NCBI RefSeq assembly: GCF_000149955.1
Contig: NC_030994.1
Span: forward strand, 1,466,151-1,530,150
Direction of reading: 5' to 3'
From: Fusarium oxysporum f. sp. lycopersici 4287
Taxonomy: Eukaryota > Ascomycota > Sordariomycetes > Hypocreales > Nectriaceae
DNA length: 64,000 nucleotides
In this document: positions 46,467 to 57,218 of the stretch, piece by piece
Layout of the letters: the number at the start of each line of letters is the position of its first letter
Position numbering within the stretch: the stretch's first letter is position 1
Position numbers and translations under genes: made by a program
Notes under the pieces: model-generated
What the model was told of the DNA's origin: nothing
Seen by the model: the letters and a program-made list of their open reading frames with translations, nothing else
Database searches by the model: none

Positions 46467-47457
46467 CCCCACCCACGCCCTTGAGGCAACTCAGGAGAGC
46501 GTAGTTGTATACTTCTTTTGTACACATTGTTTGGCGATGTATTATAGTTACTCACGCGGAGACGTCTATTTGGTTGTATGGATATGTATGATTGCATCTG
46601 GGACTGGTGTTTACTGTTGGTTAGGGGTTTGAGGATGGGTTTCAGGGGCGTTAAAGCGAAAACGAAAGGTCGGGGCTGCTGTACTATGTATATTTGCAAA
46701 CCATATGTGTAGCTCTTTGCGTTATCCTTTAATTTTCATGTTGGTCACACCAACTAACGACGCTGACATGGAACTTAAGGTGAGCGGGCGAAGGCTTGGC
46801 GATGGAAGGATCAAAGATTGACCCCTGTAGCACATCAAGCGGAGACCTCGTTTTGAGTAATGTGTAGTACTGTTATTGGCTTAATTAGCCTGGGCACAAA
46901 GAGACAAGGCAGAGCCTCAGTTGAATGTTCTCATAAGTCCATCAGTCTGGACAGTCAAAAATCAGGGCCTCATTTACACTTGAATCAGAGTGTGGTGTTG
47001 CTGTCTTGAGCCTCCAAATTGAGTGGAAAACAAGCTCATGTCTAAAAGCGTGATGACGAAAGTGTCCCGCGCTAAGTGGGAACGGTCTCCACTAAAGGCT
47101 CCTCGTCATCCCTCATCGCATGTTTCGCTTTCCTTTTGTGTTCCTTCATCAATCTCAACGAGATCACAAAAAAGCTGTAGATCGATCAGGGGAAACTTAT
47201 CCCTTTCGATTATTTCTCTCATTGACTTGCTTTTCTCAATCTTTCTTGCGCCCCCAACGTCATTCACTTCTTGTGCTGTCTTCACCACACTGGACCTGTC
47301 ACGAGCCGAACGATCGACCCCTCAGTAACTAGGTATAGCTTGTCAAACCTCCCGGACCATTTCGATCGAGCTAGTCAATACATAAGACGAATACGATCGA
47401 TCACTGTATAGTAGTTATAGGGAAAGAACACAGCACAGTGATTATTCATTCAGCATC
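46467..47457. other. Intergenic region between MIP1 and the Ybp-type gene
   Basis: 3' flank of MIP1 and promoter of the next plus-strand gene, with CT-rich sequence around 47100-47290 that may be leader. Short frames at 47023-47328 and 47120-47332 have no recognisable domain. Confidence 0.6.
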
Positions 47458-49306
47458 ATGGTGTCCGTCGACGAAGCTATTCAAAGACTGAAAGAGACTC
47501 GGCCCCCCACCACAGATGCCTTGACATACCTCACCATAGTCGAAACGAATCTATCCCCCGAAGTTCTTCCAACTCTAGAGGAGATTCTCGAAGATGCTGA
47601 GCTTACGAGCGATATTGGCTGGGACCTCGTGGAGATGCTGATCTCCGTCCCTGGTAGCCAAGGCTGCCTCGAGACCGTTGCCCGCCTTGGGAACCCCCGC
47701 GAGGTCATTATCAAGGTGCTTGAAGTGCTTGACTCCAAGGCCGAATCCTCTGAGGCCGGCGATGCCTCTGCGAGCGCAAATTTCATCACTCTGGTTGGCA
47801 TGCTGGGCATCCTCCATAGAAGACTGCAGGTCAAGGCGCCTTCACGATTCCTTCATACGACACTGCAGACCGTTTACCGAGCATACAACCCCCAGGGTGC
47901 CGAGACGACAGCCGCAGTTATTGATTTCGCGCGGTCTCTTTCTGGCAGAAAGCGACCACCGCTGCCCACTCGCCAGTCCAGCACCAAGCTTGAAACACCA
48001 TTTCAAGACAGCGACATCTCCAAGAGCGCACCCGATCCTGAGGCAGATGCAGGTCAGGCCGCCGAGGGTGAGGCTGAACTAGTATCGCGCCTTTTACAGT
48101 CATTTGTTACGAGTATCCTCGAAGCATATGTCAACTCAAATAGGCTAGAGTGGGCGGCACGGCACTTGGAGTATTACAATCCGGAGAGGATCGTGCCGGG
48201 GAAACCTACTATGTTGCAAGCTTTCAAGCAGGTCGACGAGCTCCAAGCCAAAGATGCTTTGGTTGGACAGTTGGTTGTAAGTGGCAATGCCCAATGGAGA
48301 GATCTTGGCACTAATGTTCTCTCAGTCTGTAGCTCGCGATCTGGGTCTAGCGAAGCTACCGTCAGCTGAGGTCAAGAAGGCCTTGCAGTCACCTTTTGCT
48401 GTGAATCCACTTGAAGTCGAGCCTGATCCTAAGAATCCTGAGGGTATCAAACTCTCAACTGGTGGATTTCTTTGCTTGACTGCTTATCGCATGTTTGCAT
48501 CAGATATCTTTGATGCCGACTATGAACAACCTGACGCTTACATTTTTCCTGAGCATCACAATTTGCTGAAACGATTCCTCGGAGATGACCCTCAGACGCA
48601 GATAGAGAGCAATCCTGGAACTGTTGAGGCCTTGCTAGTCATTGCACTTTGGCTCCACGACCAGAAGCGCATTATTGGACCTAAAGGGACCGACGATAAG
48701 GACGTAACCTTCATGTCGTACCACCACTTACTTACGCTCATTTCCGTCTTCCACCCATCATTGCGGGTACGGAATGCAGCCACTGTGCTGGCGGGTCACA
48801 TCCTTCACGAAGATCCCCACGAGGAAGACAGGTTGGGTATTTTGGAAGACTTGTTGGAAAACTGCATGTTCTCGTCACTGAAAGCATGCGCAGTGACATG
48901 GCTACGCGAAGAGATCATTGCCGCCCGCAAGGCCGGCTCAACGGGCCGCTTTGCCGATCCGGACTGCCTTGACACACTTCAGTATACCCTCTTTGAGGAT
49001 CTCGAGTCCCTCGCTGAGACAGATTTGGAGGCCTTGTGGGAGTTTTGGGTCCAGTTCGCACCCTTCCACCTTCAGGTTGCCAATTTCGCTCTGTTCTTAT
49101 TTGGTGGTCAAGATTTCAAGCACTTGGTTCCTGCTGGAATGGCCGCAGCAGTTGAGCATCGATACGCAAGCCCCTTACTGGCAGCCGCCAAGCGCCTGAG
49201 AGAGGCAATAGATAAGAAGGAGATTGATGGACAAGGGCAAGAAGACGAGGTTTCGATGCAGCTAGGCATCTTGATGGATACCCTCGAGCGTGTTCCATTG
49301 CAGTAG
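47458..49306 (+). CDS. YAP1-binding / Ybp2-glomulin family protein
   Basis: Two exons: 47458-48276 and 48326-49306, giving 599 residues. The 49-bp intron has a GTAAGT donor and a CTCAG acceptor, joining VGQLV to SVARDLGL. The sequence fits the Kinetochor_Ybp2 (DUF1760, YAP/Alf4/glomulin) family: DIGWDLVEMLISVPGS near residue 52, an alpha-helical repeat pattern, and LRVRNAATVLAGHILHEDP in the second half. Yeast Ybp1 promotes oxidation of the redox regulator Yap1, and Ybp2 has a kinetochore role. Which role applies here is unknown. The start ATG is the first of the frame. The second reading frame also opens upstream of its exon, but those residues come from the intron. Neighbours do not inform function. 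Confidence 0.83.
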
Positions 49307-50762
49307 GCCTTGACGACTATGGATTATAGGGGCGTTGCAGCTGAGGTCGGGTCTATCGGAGTACGGCATTTGTAAATACGTAGTACATGGCGATGTCTGC
49401 AGTGTTTTCCGGTTAAGAAACGTAAATATGTCATTATTTATATTGCGCACTCTGTATCACAATGGCCATCCTCAACATGTTCTTCGAGGCTGGTGTTTTC
49501 GGGTTTGTGGCTAAAAACTAAATCGACATAAACTCAGTTGAACATAAGTATGCTAGTCTAGTCAAGTAAAGATCACCTGTTCTCTTTCGGTTCGATTATC
49601 AGAGGTCCTACCAGATATCTCGCGATCAGAAATTCGGGTATAGGGTAGTGCAAAATAGCCTAAGCTGCCCGGAGCATACGGTCCGTAGAAGCCAAGCCAC
49701 GACTCAGGCAAACGATGCACAGGGAAATTAGCCTTGTTTCTGTCCCATGTTTCTATTACTGAGTTAGGGTCTTCAGTTCTGTCGCTACCTGATGTAGGTA
49801 GGTAGTCGGATGACGATGGCCAATTGCTGGTCCAGGTTATTGGTTAGGTGAACATGCCACTATTGGTTGAGTTTAGAAGCGGAAAGATAACGTACAACAT
49901 TGGTTACTGTACGCCCAGATCGAGATGTGTAACTCATTGACTCGTTAGAGCCACACAACTAGGCTGGCTGGCTGGCCTTGAATTGGTATGTTCGACTCAT
50001 GCCTGTTTGGTGCCAGAGCAAGAGGTGGTCACGAGACACGTGAGGACAAGACTTGTTATTACCGTAGGTACTTGTAGACGCCGACTTGACATCAGATCAA
50101 TGCGATGCGATGCGATGCAACGCATGAGCATAAATGCAGCCCTTTTGAAGCTTGAAACGCGGCATCTGTCCCGAGAGGACTAAATTAGCGGTGCATCATC
50201 GACGATTCTTCGCCTGTTCCTTGTTCCGAATGAGACCTTGTGTGACCCCATCAATTATCTTAGCCTTAGTCTTGCGGAGCAAAAGCAGCTAAAACCGCCG
50301 AACGCCAAGGGGTCCCGCTGTGGATAACACGGCAAGTGACATCATTGTATCCTTTTGAACCAGAATTTGGGGAAGGAGCATTGACATTGAACGTCAAAGA
50401 GGCCCATACCTGACTTCACCTCGTGACGCCTCATGGAACGGGACGGCTCGGAAATTGTTAATGACACCTCGGACTGCCTTGGCCCTGATCATAGATTCTT
50501 CATTTCTTTCACCCTTTGTACACTATAAGCCTGTAAATCATGGGCTGCTATTCGCGACTCCGGTAGCAACTAACATACCGCCAAGTTTGCGAACAACGCA
50601 CTACTCTATGTTTCTGTGACACGATAACGACGCCAGCTCGTCACAGCAGACATCGCGATATATCGTTTAATTGTCTTTGACCAAACAACTTTCCTTCTCG
50701 CACAACTCAAGAAATACACCACAAAACCTTTGAAAAACGAAAGGAACCGCTCATACAGTGCC
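49307..50762. other. Intergenic region upstream of the glycosyltransferase gene
   Basis: About 1.5 kb, including a short (GATGC)n-like tract near 50099-50119 and a pyrimidine- and CAA-rich probable leader close to 50763. A short frame at 49983-50183 has no recognisable features. No RNA gene recognised. Confidence 0.55.
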
Positions 50763-53700
50763 ATGGATTCTCAACAAGAAGACCCCAACAAGCTTAAACT
50801 TGAAGTATCAGAGCAACACCACAACAACGACGATGGACAACAATCTACAACACTAATCACGGATACTCATGGAGATGTCGCCTACCCTGCTCCTATCCCA
50901 CGCCCAATACAATCCCCTGAAAGTCCGTTGTCGCCGCGAAGCCCAAAGGAGAACATCGACCCTGGCGACGGCGTTAAACAAGCACCAGTCCAGTCAGAGC
51001 CTGCACATCTGCCAACGGCAGACGCTTCAATCTCACCTAAGAAGTCGCCAGCCCAAAAGACTCGACCGAGACCGACCATGTCCTGGCAGACTGAGCAACC
51101 GCGGCGCGCTCATCACCACCGTTCCTACTTTCGTCCCGGTCCAGCCAGAGCTGGCACCTCATATTTGAACAAGGCGATCTGGGAAGCACCAGAGGACCCA
51201 AGGCTCAGCTCAAGTGATAGTTCGGTAGCATCGGCTGGCGAGGATGAGCCGCAAACCAGCCAGCAGGAATCTCATCATAGTGAGCACAAGAAGAAAGCAG
51301 GCGAGAAAGCAAGTGGGAAGGCGAGCCACGATGAGGGTAAATACGGCCATTTCAGCATTGGTAATCAGAACTACCAAACATCCGGCAAGGTCAAAAAGGA
51401 CGGTCGTTTGCGCATCACGGTCAACGAAACTGCAGGCACCGGATACTTGACTAAGGCTCTGGGTGCAGCTGTCAATAAGGTTACTCCCGCAAAGGCTGAA
51501 CAAGCGGACAGGGTGTCAACTCTCAAAATTCCCGAAAGCCCACGCCGGTCATCTTCTTCGACAGCTGTTGCGGATCCCAGACCTCAAGCACGCTTAAACA
51601 TTGTGATCATGGTTATTGGTTCACGAGGAGATGCCCAACCCTTCTTGAAGATAGGCAAGGTTTTGAAAGAGGATTATGGACACCGAGTACGCATCGCTAC
51701 ACATCCAGCGTTTCGCGAATTTGTCGAAAAAGATTCCGGTCTTGAGTTCTTCTCTGTTGGGGGTGATCCATCAGAGCTCATGGCTTTTATGGTCAAGAAT
51801 CCAGGTCTGATCCCAACGCTTGAGACAGTCAAGGCTGGAGATATTGGGAGACGGCGAGCCGCAATGGCCACCATGTTTCATGGTTTCTGGCGAGCATGCA
51901 TCAATGCCACAGACGACGAATCGGACCGCCAGAACTTAAAGATGATGGGCGAAAAGGACCCTTTTGTCGCGGACGTCATTATTGCTAACCCTCCAAGCTT
52001 TGCACATATTCACTGCGCCGAGGCACTTGGTATTCCTGTTCATTTAATGTTTACCTTTCCCTACACACCTACACAAGCTTTCCCTCATCCCTTGGCAAGC
52101 ATCAAGAATTCCAATGTGGACCCTGGATATACAAACTTCATCTCTTACCCCCTAGTCGAGATGATGGTATGGCAAGGTCTGGGAGATCTGGTCAACGAAT
52201 TTCGTGTCAAGACTTTATCTCTAGATCCTGTCTCGACTCTTTGGGCTCCAGGTGCAACATATCGCCTGCATGTGCCATTCACATATTTGTGGTCACCGGG
52301 TCTTGTCCCAAAGCCACAAGACTGGGGAAGCGAGGTTGACGTGGCTGGCTTCGTATTTCTTGACTTGGCTTCAACTTTTGAGCCACCGAAGGAACTGGAG
52401 GAATTTCTAGCAGCTGGGGAGACTCCAATCTACATTGGGTTTGGATCGATTGTTGTTGATGATGCAGACAAATTCACACAAATGATCTTCAAAGCTGTTG
52501 ATTTGGCTGGAGTTCGTGCCCTGGTATCTAAGGGCTGGGGTGGACTTGGTGGTGACGATGTTCCGGAGAATATCTTCATGCTTGACAACACCCCCCATGA
52601 CTGGCTTTTCCCGAGAGTCAAGGCATGCGTCATTCACGGAGGCGCCGGAACAACAGCCATTGCGCTCAAGTGTGGCAAGCCTACAATGATCGTTCCCTTC
52701 TTCGGCGACCAAAACTTTTGGGGTAAGATGGTGAGCAACGCAAATGTTGGACCGGAGCCAGTGCCATACAAACACCTGAACGCCGAAAAGCTTGCTGAAG
52801 GTATTGAATTTTGTCTTACTGAAAAAGCAAGAGATGCTGCTGGAGCAATCGCCGAACGAATCGCAGAGGAGGGTGATGGCGCTGTTAATGCCGTCAAAGA
52901 GTTTCACAGACAGCTGAACCTAAGGAGCCCGAGTCTCTTGCGATGCTCCCTTCTCAAAGATCACACAGCCGTTTGGGAGTTGAAAAACACCAATATTAAA
53001 CTGGGTGCTTTGGCTGCCGACATCCTAGTGGACAACGGCCTGTTGACCTGGAAGCGCCTGAGACTTCTCAGGCATGTGGAATGGAATGACTTTGAAGGTC
53101 CCGGCGAACCCGTCACAGGAATTGCCGGATCCATAGCTAGCACAGTCGGTGAAGCGTTTCACGGCGTTGCAAGCGTTCCTTACCATTGGGCAAAAAGAAC
53201 AAGATCAATCAGCAAGAAGAAGAATCAGAGGAATGCTAAGAAATCTAAGAAGTCGGGCAACAGCATAACACGACACAATCCGGCGGACTCTGATGACCCA
53301 GTAGATGCTGCCTCGTTGCGCACTGAGACGACAGCTGGGGACACCGGAGGTCAGTATGTGGGTGACATAGCGAGCGGTGTGGAAAGGACAGCTACTGCCA
53401 TCGCCAAGGCACCAGTGGACCTCTCGATGGCACTCGCCCAAGGCTTTCACAATGCTCCTCGACTCTATGGCGACAATACCGTACGACGTCCCATTCGAGT
53501 AACAGGCTTCCATTCTGGCCTCCGGGCCGCCCGGCATGAGTTTGCGTATGGAGTCTACGATGGCTTCACAGGAGTAGTTCGCCTGCCGGTTCGTGGAGCA
53601 AAAGAAAATGGACCGATTGGATTCGTCAAGGGCACAGGTATGGGATTGACAGGCTTGGTCCTCAAAAACCTCTCTGCTATTGTTGGCCCGATCGGATACA

Positions 53701-54224
53701 CACTCAAAGGTGTCGTGAAGCAGGCTGAGCGGTCCAAGACGCCCCAGAAATACATCCGCCGGGCTCGCATTGTCCAAGGGCAGAGGGAGTATAAGGCGCT
53801 CCCAGAAGACCAGCGAAAGCAGTTGGAAAAGGAAATTATGGAGGGATGGCATATAATGGATGAGTTGAGAGAGAAGATCCAGAATTTGGAGAAGCAAAGA
53901 GGCATAGCGGGACAGATCGATCGAGTTCTCCTCGACACGGAAGCCATTTTCGAAGACGTTGACGTTGCCAAGAGATCCCTGGAAGCGCTCAAACAAGGAA
54001 AGGCCCTAGAAGATGTGGTAGACCCAGATCGAGACCGAGGTCGTGATGGAGGAAAATCCGAGCGAAATCGAAGTATGTCGATTCGGAGATCGTTTAATTT
54101 GACAAAGAAGTCGAGGGAGGAAAAACGCCTCACATCGCTGGCTGATGCTGAGGAGAGCACAAAGACAGGCGGGGCAGATGAAGGACCTGCTGAGATGGAT
54201 AGACTGACCGTTCCAGCAAGGTAG
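50763..54224 (+). CDS. Sterol-glucosyltransferase-like UDP-glycosyltransferase with VPS13-like C-terminal segment
   Basis: A 1,153-residue single exon from the ATG at 50763 (MDSQQEDP). About 270 N-terminal residues are disordered. A GT28/GT1-type glycosyltransferase fold follows: NIVIMVIGSRGDAQPF at ~278, and the donor-binding stretch HGGAGTTAIALKCGKPT at ~625 followed by PFFGDQNFWGKM, which is the signature of fungal sterol 3-beta-glucosyltransferases (Atg26/Ugt51 group). No PH or GRAM domain is apparent, unlike Atg26. After the enzyme, about residues 925-975 read YGVYDGFTGVVRLPVRGA then GFVKGTGMGLTGLVLK, closely resembling the GVYDGxTGV...GFxKGxGKGLxG motif in the C-terminal part of VPS13 lipid-transfer proteins. 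A charged coiled-coil-like tail follows. Substrate is inferred to be a sterol or other lipid. Transcription is towards SPP2 (convergent). Confidence 0.88.
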   Translation: MDSQQEDPNKLKLEVSEQHHNNDDGQQSTTLITDTHGDVAYPAPIPRPIQSPESPLSPRSPKENIDPGDGVKQAPVQSEPAHLPTADASISPKKSPAQKTRPRPTMSWQTEQPRRAHHHRSYFRPGPARAGTSYLNKAIWEAPEDPRLSSSDSSVASAGEDEPQTSQQESHHSEHKKKAGEKASGKASHDEGKYGHFSIGNQNYQTSGKVKKDGRLRITVNETAGTGYLTKALGAAVNKVTPAKAEQADRVSTLKIPESPRRSSSSTAVADPRPQARLNIVIMVIGSRGDAQPFLKIGKVLKEDYGHRVRIATHPAFREFVEKDSGLEFFSVGGDPSELMAFMVKNPGLIPTLETVKAGDIGRRRAAMATMFHGFWRACINATDDESDRQNLKMMGEKDPFVADVIIANPPSFAHIHCAEALGIPVHLMFTFPYTPTQAFPHPLASIKNSNVDPGYTNFISYPLVEMMVWQGLGDLVNEFRVKTLSLDPVSTLWAPGATYRLHVPFTYLWSPGLVPKPQDWGSEVDVAGFVFLDLASTFEPPKELEEFLAAGETPIYIGFGSIVVDDADKFTQMIFKAVDLAGVRALVSKGWGGLGGDDVPENIFMLDNTPHDWLFPRVKACVIHGGAGTTAIALKCGKPTMIVPFFGDQNFWGKMVSNANVGPEPVPYKHLNAEKLAEGIEFCLTEKARDAAGAIAERIAEEGDGAVNAVKEFHRQLNLRSPSLLRCSLLKDHTAVWELKNTNIKLGALAADILVDNGLLTWKRLRLLRHVEWNDFEGPGEPVTGIAGSIASTVGEAFHGVASVPYHWAKRTRSISKKKNQRNAKKSKKSGNSITRHNPADSDDPVDAASLRTETTAGDTGGQYVGDIASGVERTATAIAKAPVDLSMALAQGFHNAPRLYGDNTVRRPIRVTGFHSGLRAARHEFAYGVYDGFTGVVRLPVRGAKENGPIGFVKGTGMGLTGLVLKNLSAIVGPIGYTLKGVVKQAERSKTPQKYIRRARIVQGQREYKALPEDQRKQLEKEIMEGWHIMDELREKIQNLEKQRGIAGQIDRVLLDTEAIFEDVDVAKRSLEALKQGKALEDVVDPDRDRGRDGGKSERNRSMSIRRSFNLTKKSREEKRLTSLADAEESTKTGGADEGPAEMDRLTVPAR

Positions 54225-54565
54225 CATCGTTTGCTCGCGGGGAAGTGCATGGCGCTGGGTTGCTGTGGTCTTTGAACGCATATCATATACCCGAGGATCG
54301 ATCCTGTTTTAGACTATAGTCACACTGTAAGCTTATTGAACTGTATAATTTCGTGATAAAAAGTGTCATTCTTACGTGTCTGTGCAATGACTGAGTATCT
54401 CCTTTTCTTCTTCTTCTTTTTTGGTTTTGCTTTGGGATCATTTTTGGTCTACGTAATATGCATCTCTGGAAAGAATTGACCACTTTCCCAGATAATAAAG
54501 GTATCATTGCGTCGTGTTGATAAGCCGGTAGTAAGGCCTTCATAGCGAACTTGCGACTGCTTGAT
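54225..54565. other. Short intergenic region between convergent genes
   Basis: 340 bp between the stop of the glycosyltransferase and the stop of SPP2. It holds both 3' flanks, with a TTCTTC-rich stretch near 54403-54427. Nothing else seen. Confidence 0.7.
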
Positions 54566-55648
54566 TTACCGTCGTCGATCATAGTCCCGATGACTCCGAT
54601 GCCGGTCGTAGTCCCTGTTCCGATCACGGTCATGGTCGCGGTCTCGGTCTCGGTCACGGTCACGATCACGATGTCCATGCCTGCTGTCTCGATCCCTCTC
54701 GCGTTCACGCTCACGCTCACGCTCACGCTTGTAACTGTCCTCATGGCGGCGACCCTCCTTTCGTTTACTCTCCTCTCGGCGATACTCGTCCAAGCGCGGT
54801 CGTCTGTTCTTCTTTCCGCTCTGATTCCATCCGCCAAGGTCCTCTTCACCCTTAAGCTCCTTAGCACCAAGGCCGATTCGGTTCGGACGTCGCTTGACTT
54901 CCTTGACTGTACCGCGAGGTTTTCCGTCCCAGCCCATACCGCGGAGAAGAGCTGCGCCGAATTCTTCCACTGGCATGGCTTCATAGTCATCAAGCGTGGA
55001 TGTCTCTCCTGCTCCTTGGATGTCGCGACGGTAGGCGTCCGCTTCGGTTGGATGGATGATCTTTTCGTCCTCCTCCTTATTGCCTAGTAGAGCGTCCATT
55101 GCTTCGTCATCTGCTGTTCGTTTGGGCGGTGGCTTTTTCTGGTCGTCATCATTGGAGACTGGCTTCTCCTTAGACTCTGATCCAATATCCTTGTTGTCGT
55201 CCTCGGTCTTCTCCTTAATCGTCAGACCCCATTTGAGTCCCTTGTCCTGATCCGCAGGTTCCGTCTCGACGGTTTTGTTGTTTTGCTGCGCTCTTGCCTC
55301 CTCGGGCAGCGAATTTTTGCTCTTCCTCTGAGCCTTGGCCTCTGATCTCCAGTCGTGATTTGGTTGTCGGGCAATCACATAGTCCTTCTTTTCCATCCTC
55401 GAGTCTTTGGCCTTGCGCTCCGTCTCCGCTCCGTCCACCCCAAAGCCTGTGATCTTCTCATGCCGTCCTCGATGCTCATAATCATCATCCTCAGAGTCGG
55501 AAGCGCCCCCCAGAGCGTGTGATCGTGGCCGCTTCCCAAGCGACGAGGGTGGATTTGGTTTTGATGCTTTCTTCGAGTTGTTATTGTTCGACGTAGCGCC
55601 GAACTTGATTGCTATTCGCGGAGCCGGAGGTTTGCTTTGCTCGGACAT
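54566..55648 (-). CDS. SPP2: Pre-mRNA-splicing factor Spp2
   Basis: A 360-residue single exon. Spp2 is a G-patch-type cofactor that activates the helicase Prp2 during spliceosome catalytic activation. The diagnostic region is at about residues 220-265: AMPVEEFGAALLRGMGWDGKP then RPNRIGLGAKEL. An N-terminal basic segment follows the start (KFGATSNNNNSKKASK), and the middle is charged and disordered. Residues ~308-357 are an Arg/Asp/Glu/His-rich tail of near-repeating RE and RD dipeptides encoded by imperfect 6-bp repeats. The start at 55648 is the first ATG in this frame; an out-of-frame upstream ATG is present near 55684. Length fits fungal Spp2. Confidence 0.93.
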   Translation of the reverse strand: MSEQSKPPAPRIAIKFGATSNNNNSKKASKPNPPSSLGKRPRSHALGGASDSEDDDYEHRGRHEKITGFGVDGAETERKAKDSRMEKKDYVIARQPNHDWRSEAKAQRKSKNSLPEEARAQQNNKTVETEPADQDKGLKWGLTIKEKTEDDNKDIGSESKEKPVSNDDDQKKPPPKRTADDEAMDALLGNKEEDEKIIHPTEADAYRRDIQGAGETSTLDDYEAMPVEEFGAALLRGMGWDGKPRGTVKEVKRRPNRIGLGAKELKGEEDLGGWNQSGKKNRRPRLDEYRREESKRKEGRRHEDSYKRERERERERERDRDSRHGHRDRDRDRDRDRDHDRDRNRDYDRHRSHRDYDRRR

Positions 55649-57214
55649 TTTGGCGGATGTTTGTTATTGAAACTGTGTAAGTTCATTTGAAGAGACGGAA
55701 TTATTTTTGGAAGACGTCAGCTGCACTGTTGCGCGCCTTATTGTGGCGGTGCTCGATCGGGCCAACACAGCAATGACACCTTATCTCAATGCATTTACGG
55801 AGGTCGTTCTCAAAAGTCTTTGCCCAACATGACTTACGCCACAATTACTAATCTCTGTCAGGTACAGAGGTATACAAGAGATAAGAAAGTCTATAGAGGC
55901 ACTGCCTTATAATCACCTTATAATCATAAGGTATTTAGGGAGAATCTCTAAGTATTTTACTGACTGCAACTACTATAACTTAATTATAATTAGCGACTAT
56001 TATCTCGCTAGATATATCTCTGGTATCTTATCAAAAATAGGTCGATCAGCCATGGTCTTCTTTGGCAAAGACTTTTGAGACCGACCTCCGTTATCATGTG
56101 TACCATTTGTACCAAGGTATAAAATAACCACATTTAACAGGAAACATCGTAGATAATTATTATTGAAAATTAGATATCTCTAGACGGGTGATATCTTGTA
56201 TTTTAGAAAACTTCTTTTTCTTTTAAACTTATAGATCTCCAATCTTTTAAGTTTTCTGTACTTCACCAAGGTACTTATGATGCTCCATATTGCAAATAAA
56301 GTGCCGTATTGCGAGACTTTCCAGGACCTCCTCGGGAACTTGTCGGATAGCAACCTTTTATTTCAAGTCCAAGACCAGTGGCTGAATGAGAAGAAGAGGA
56401 GGAGGAGGAATTTCAGCCCAGAGTTATCATAATAAGAAGAGAAGATGATGTGTTAAAGTGTAACAGGCTCTAGGTTTGCGCTTCCATTTACATTTGGATT
56501 TTATTTATATGAAATGACTGCTACAGACATAAAAATAAGGGCATACAGCAAGTTTGTTACGTACAGGACTCGTCACTCTCTTTGGTTTCTATTAGGTTCT
56601 AGTTGGCTAGTAATTGGGTTGGGTTGGTACTGCACATGTACAAGGGTGCATTACCATTCTATCCCCCTTTCTGTTAACTAGCGTTATGCACACTAGCGTG
56701 TTGGCGCCGCAAGCGTAAAGAAATCTGTTATTAGCCTTATCAATTGATCACGAATCATGGTCTTTTCTGGGATAACAAATTGTCTCTCCTCTTTCTAATC
56801 TTGGCCTTATCCTAAACCTTGCTCCTCCCTCTCCCACCCACTGGCTCTACACCCACTATTCGCTGACGCCTGTTTGATTGCCCCCCCTAAACCCATTAAC
56901 CAACATCCCTCTCCCCGACACTTCCCCAGCCTACAGCGCCCGGCGCCCCCCCCCGTGCACTCACGCTCTAACTAGGCTCCACTGCTTTCAGCGCATTGAG
57001 CTGTAAACCACCAACAAACCGCCCGGTTATCGTCTCCCCAGAGACAGAAATTTTGACGCCCTCCAGCGACGTCGCCTTCAACAACGACACCCCAAAAACA
57101 ATCAACACCAGCGTCTTTCATCGTATAAAACACCTGCATTCATCTCAGGCGCTCAAGAATATCATTTTGCAACGTCCGTTTCGTCCAAAAACGGATGTCG
57201 CGGCCGTCGATGCT
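55649..57214. promoter_or_regulatory. Divergent intergenic region between SPP2 and EAF1 with an AT-rich pocket
   Basis: About 1.6 kb containing both promoters. The middle (about 55860-56290) is AT-rich and dense in TpA, unlike its surroundings. Bases 56800-57000 are pyrimidine-rich with a C run at 56949-56957, probably EAF1 leader. A seven-codon upstream ORF overlaps the EAF1 start codon. Confidence 0.6.
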
Positions 57215-57218
57215 ATGA
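57195..57218 (+). promoter_or_regulatory. Seven-codon upstream ORF overlapping the EAF1 start
   Basis: ATG at 57195, then TCG CGG CCG TCG ATG CTA and the stop TGA at 57216-57218. The EAF1 start ATG at 57215-57217 overlaps this stop (ATGA), an arrangement that could allow termination-reinitiation. Confidence 0.45.

Noticed and set aside
53205..54286. Minus-strand frames of 243-263 codons
   Set aside because: Antisense shadows of the glycosyltransferase C-terminal coding region and its 3' flank.
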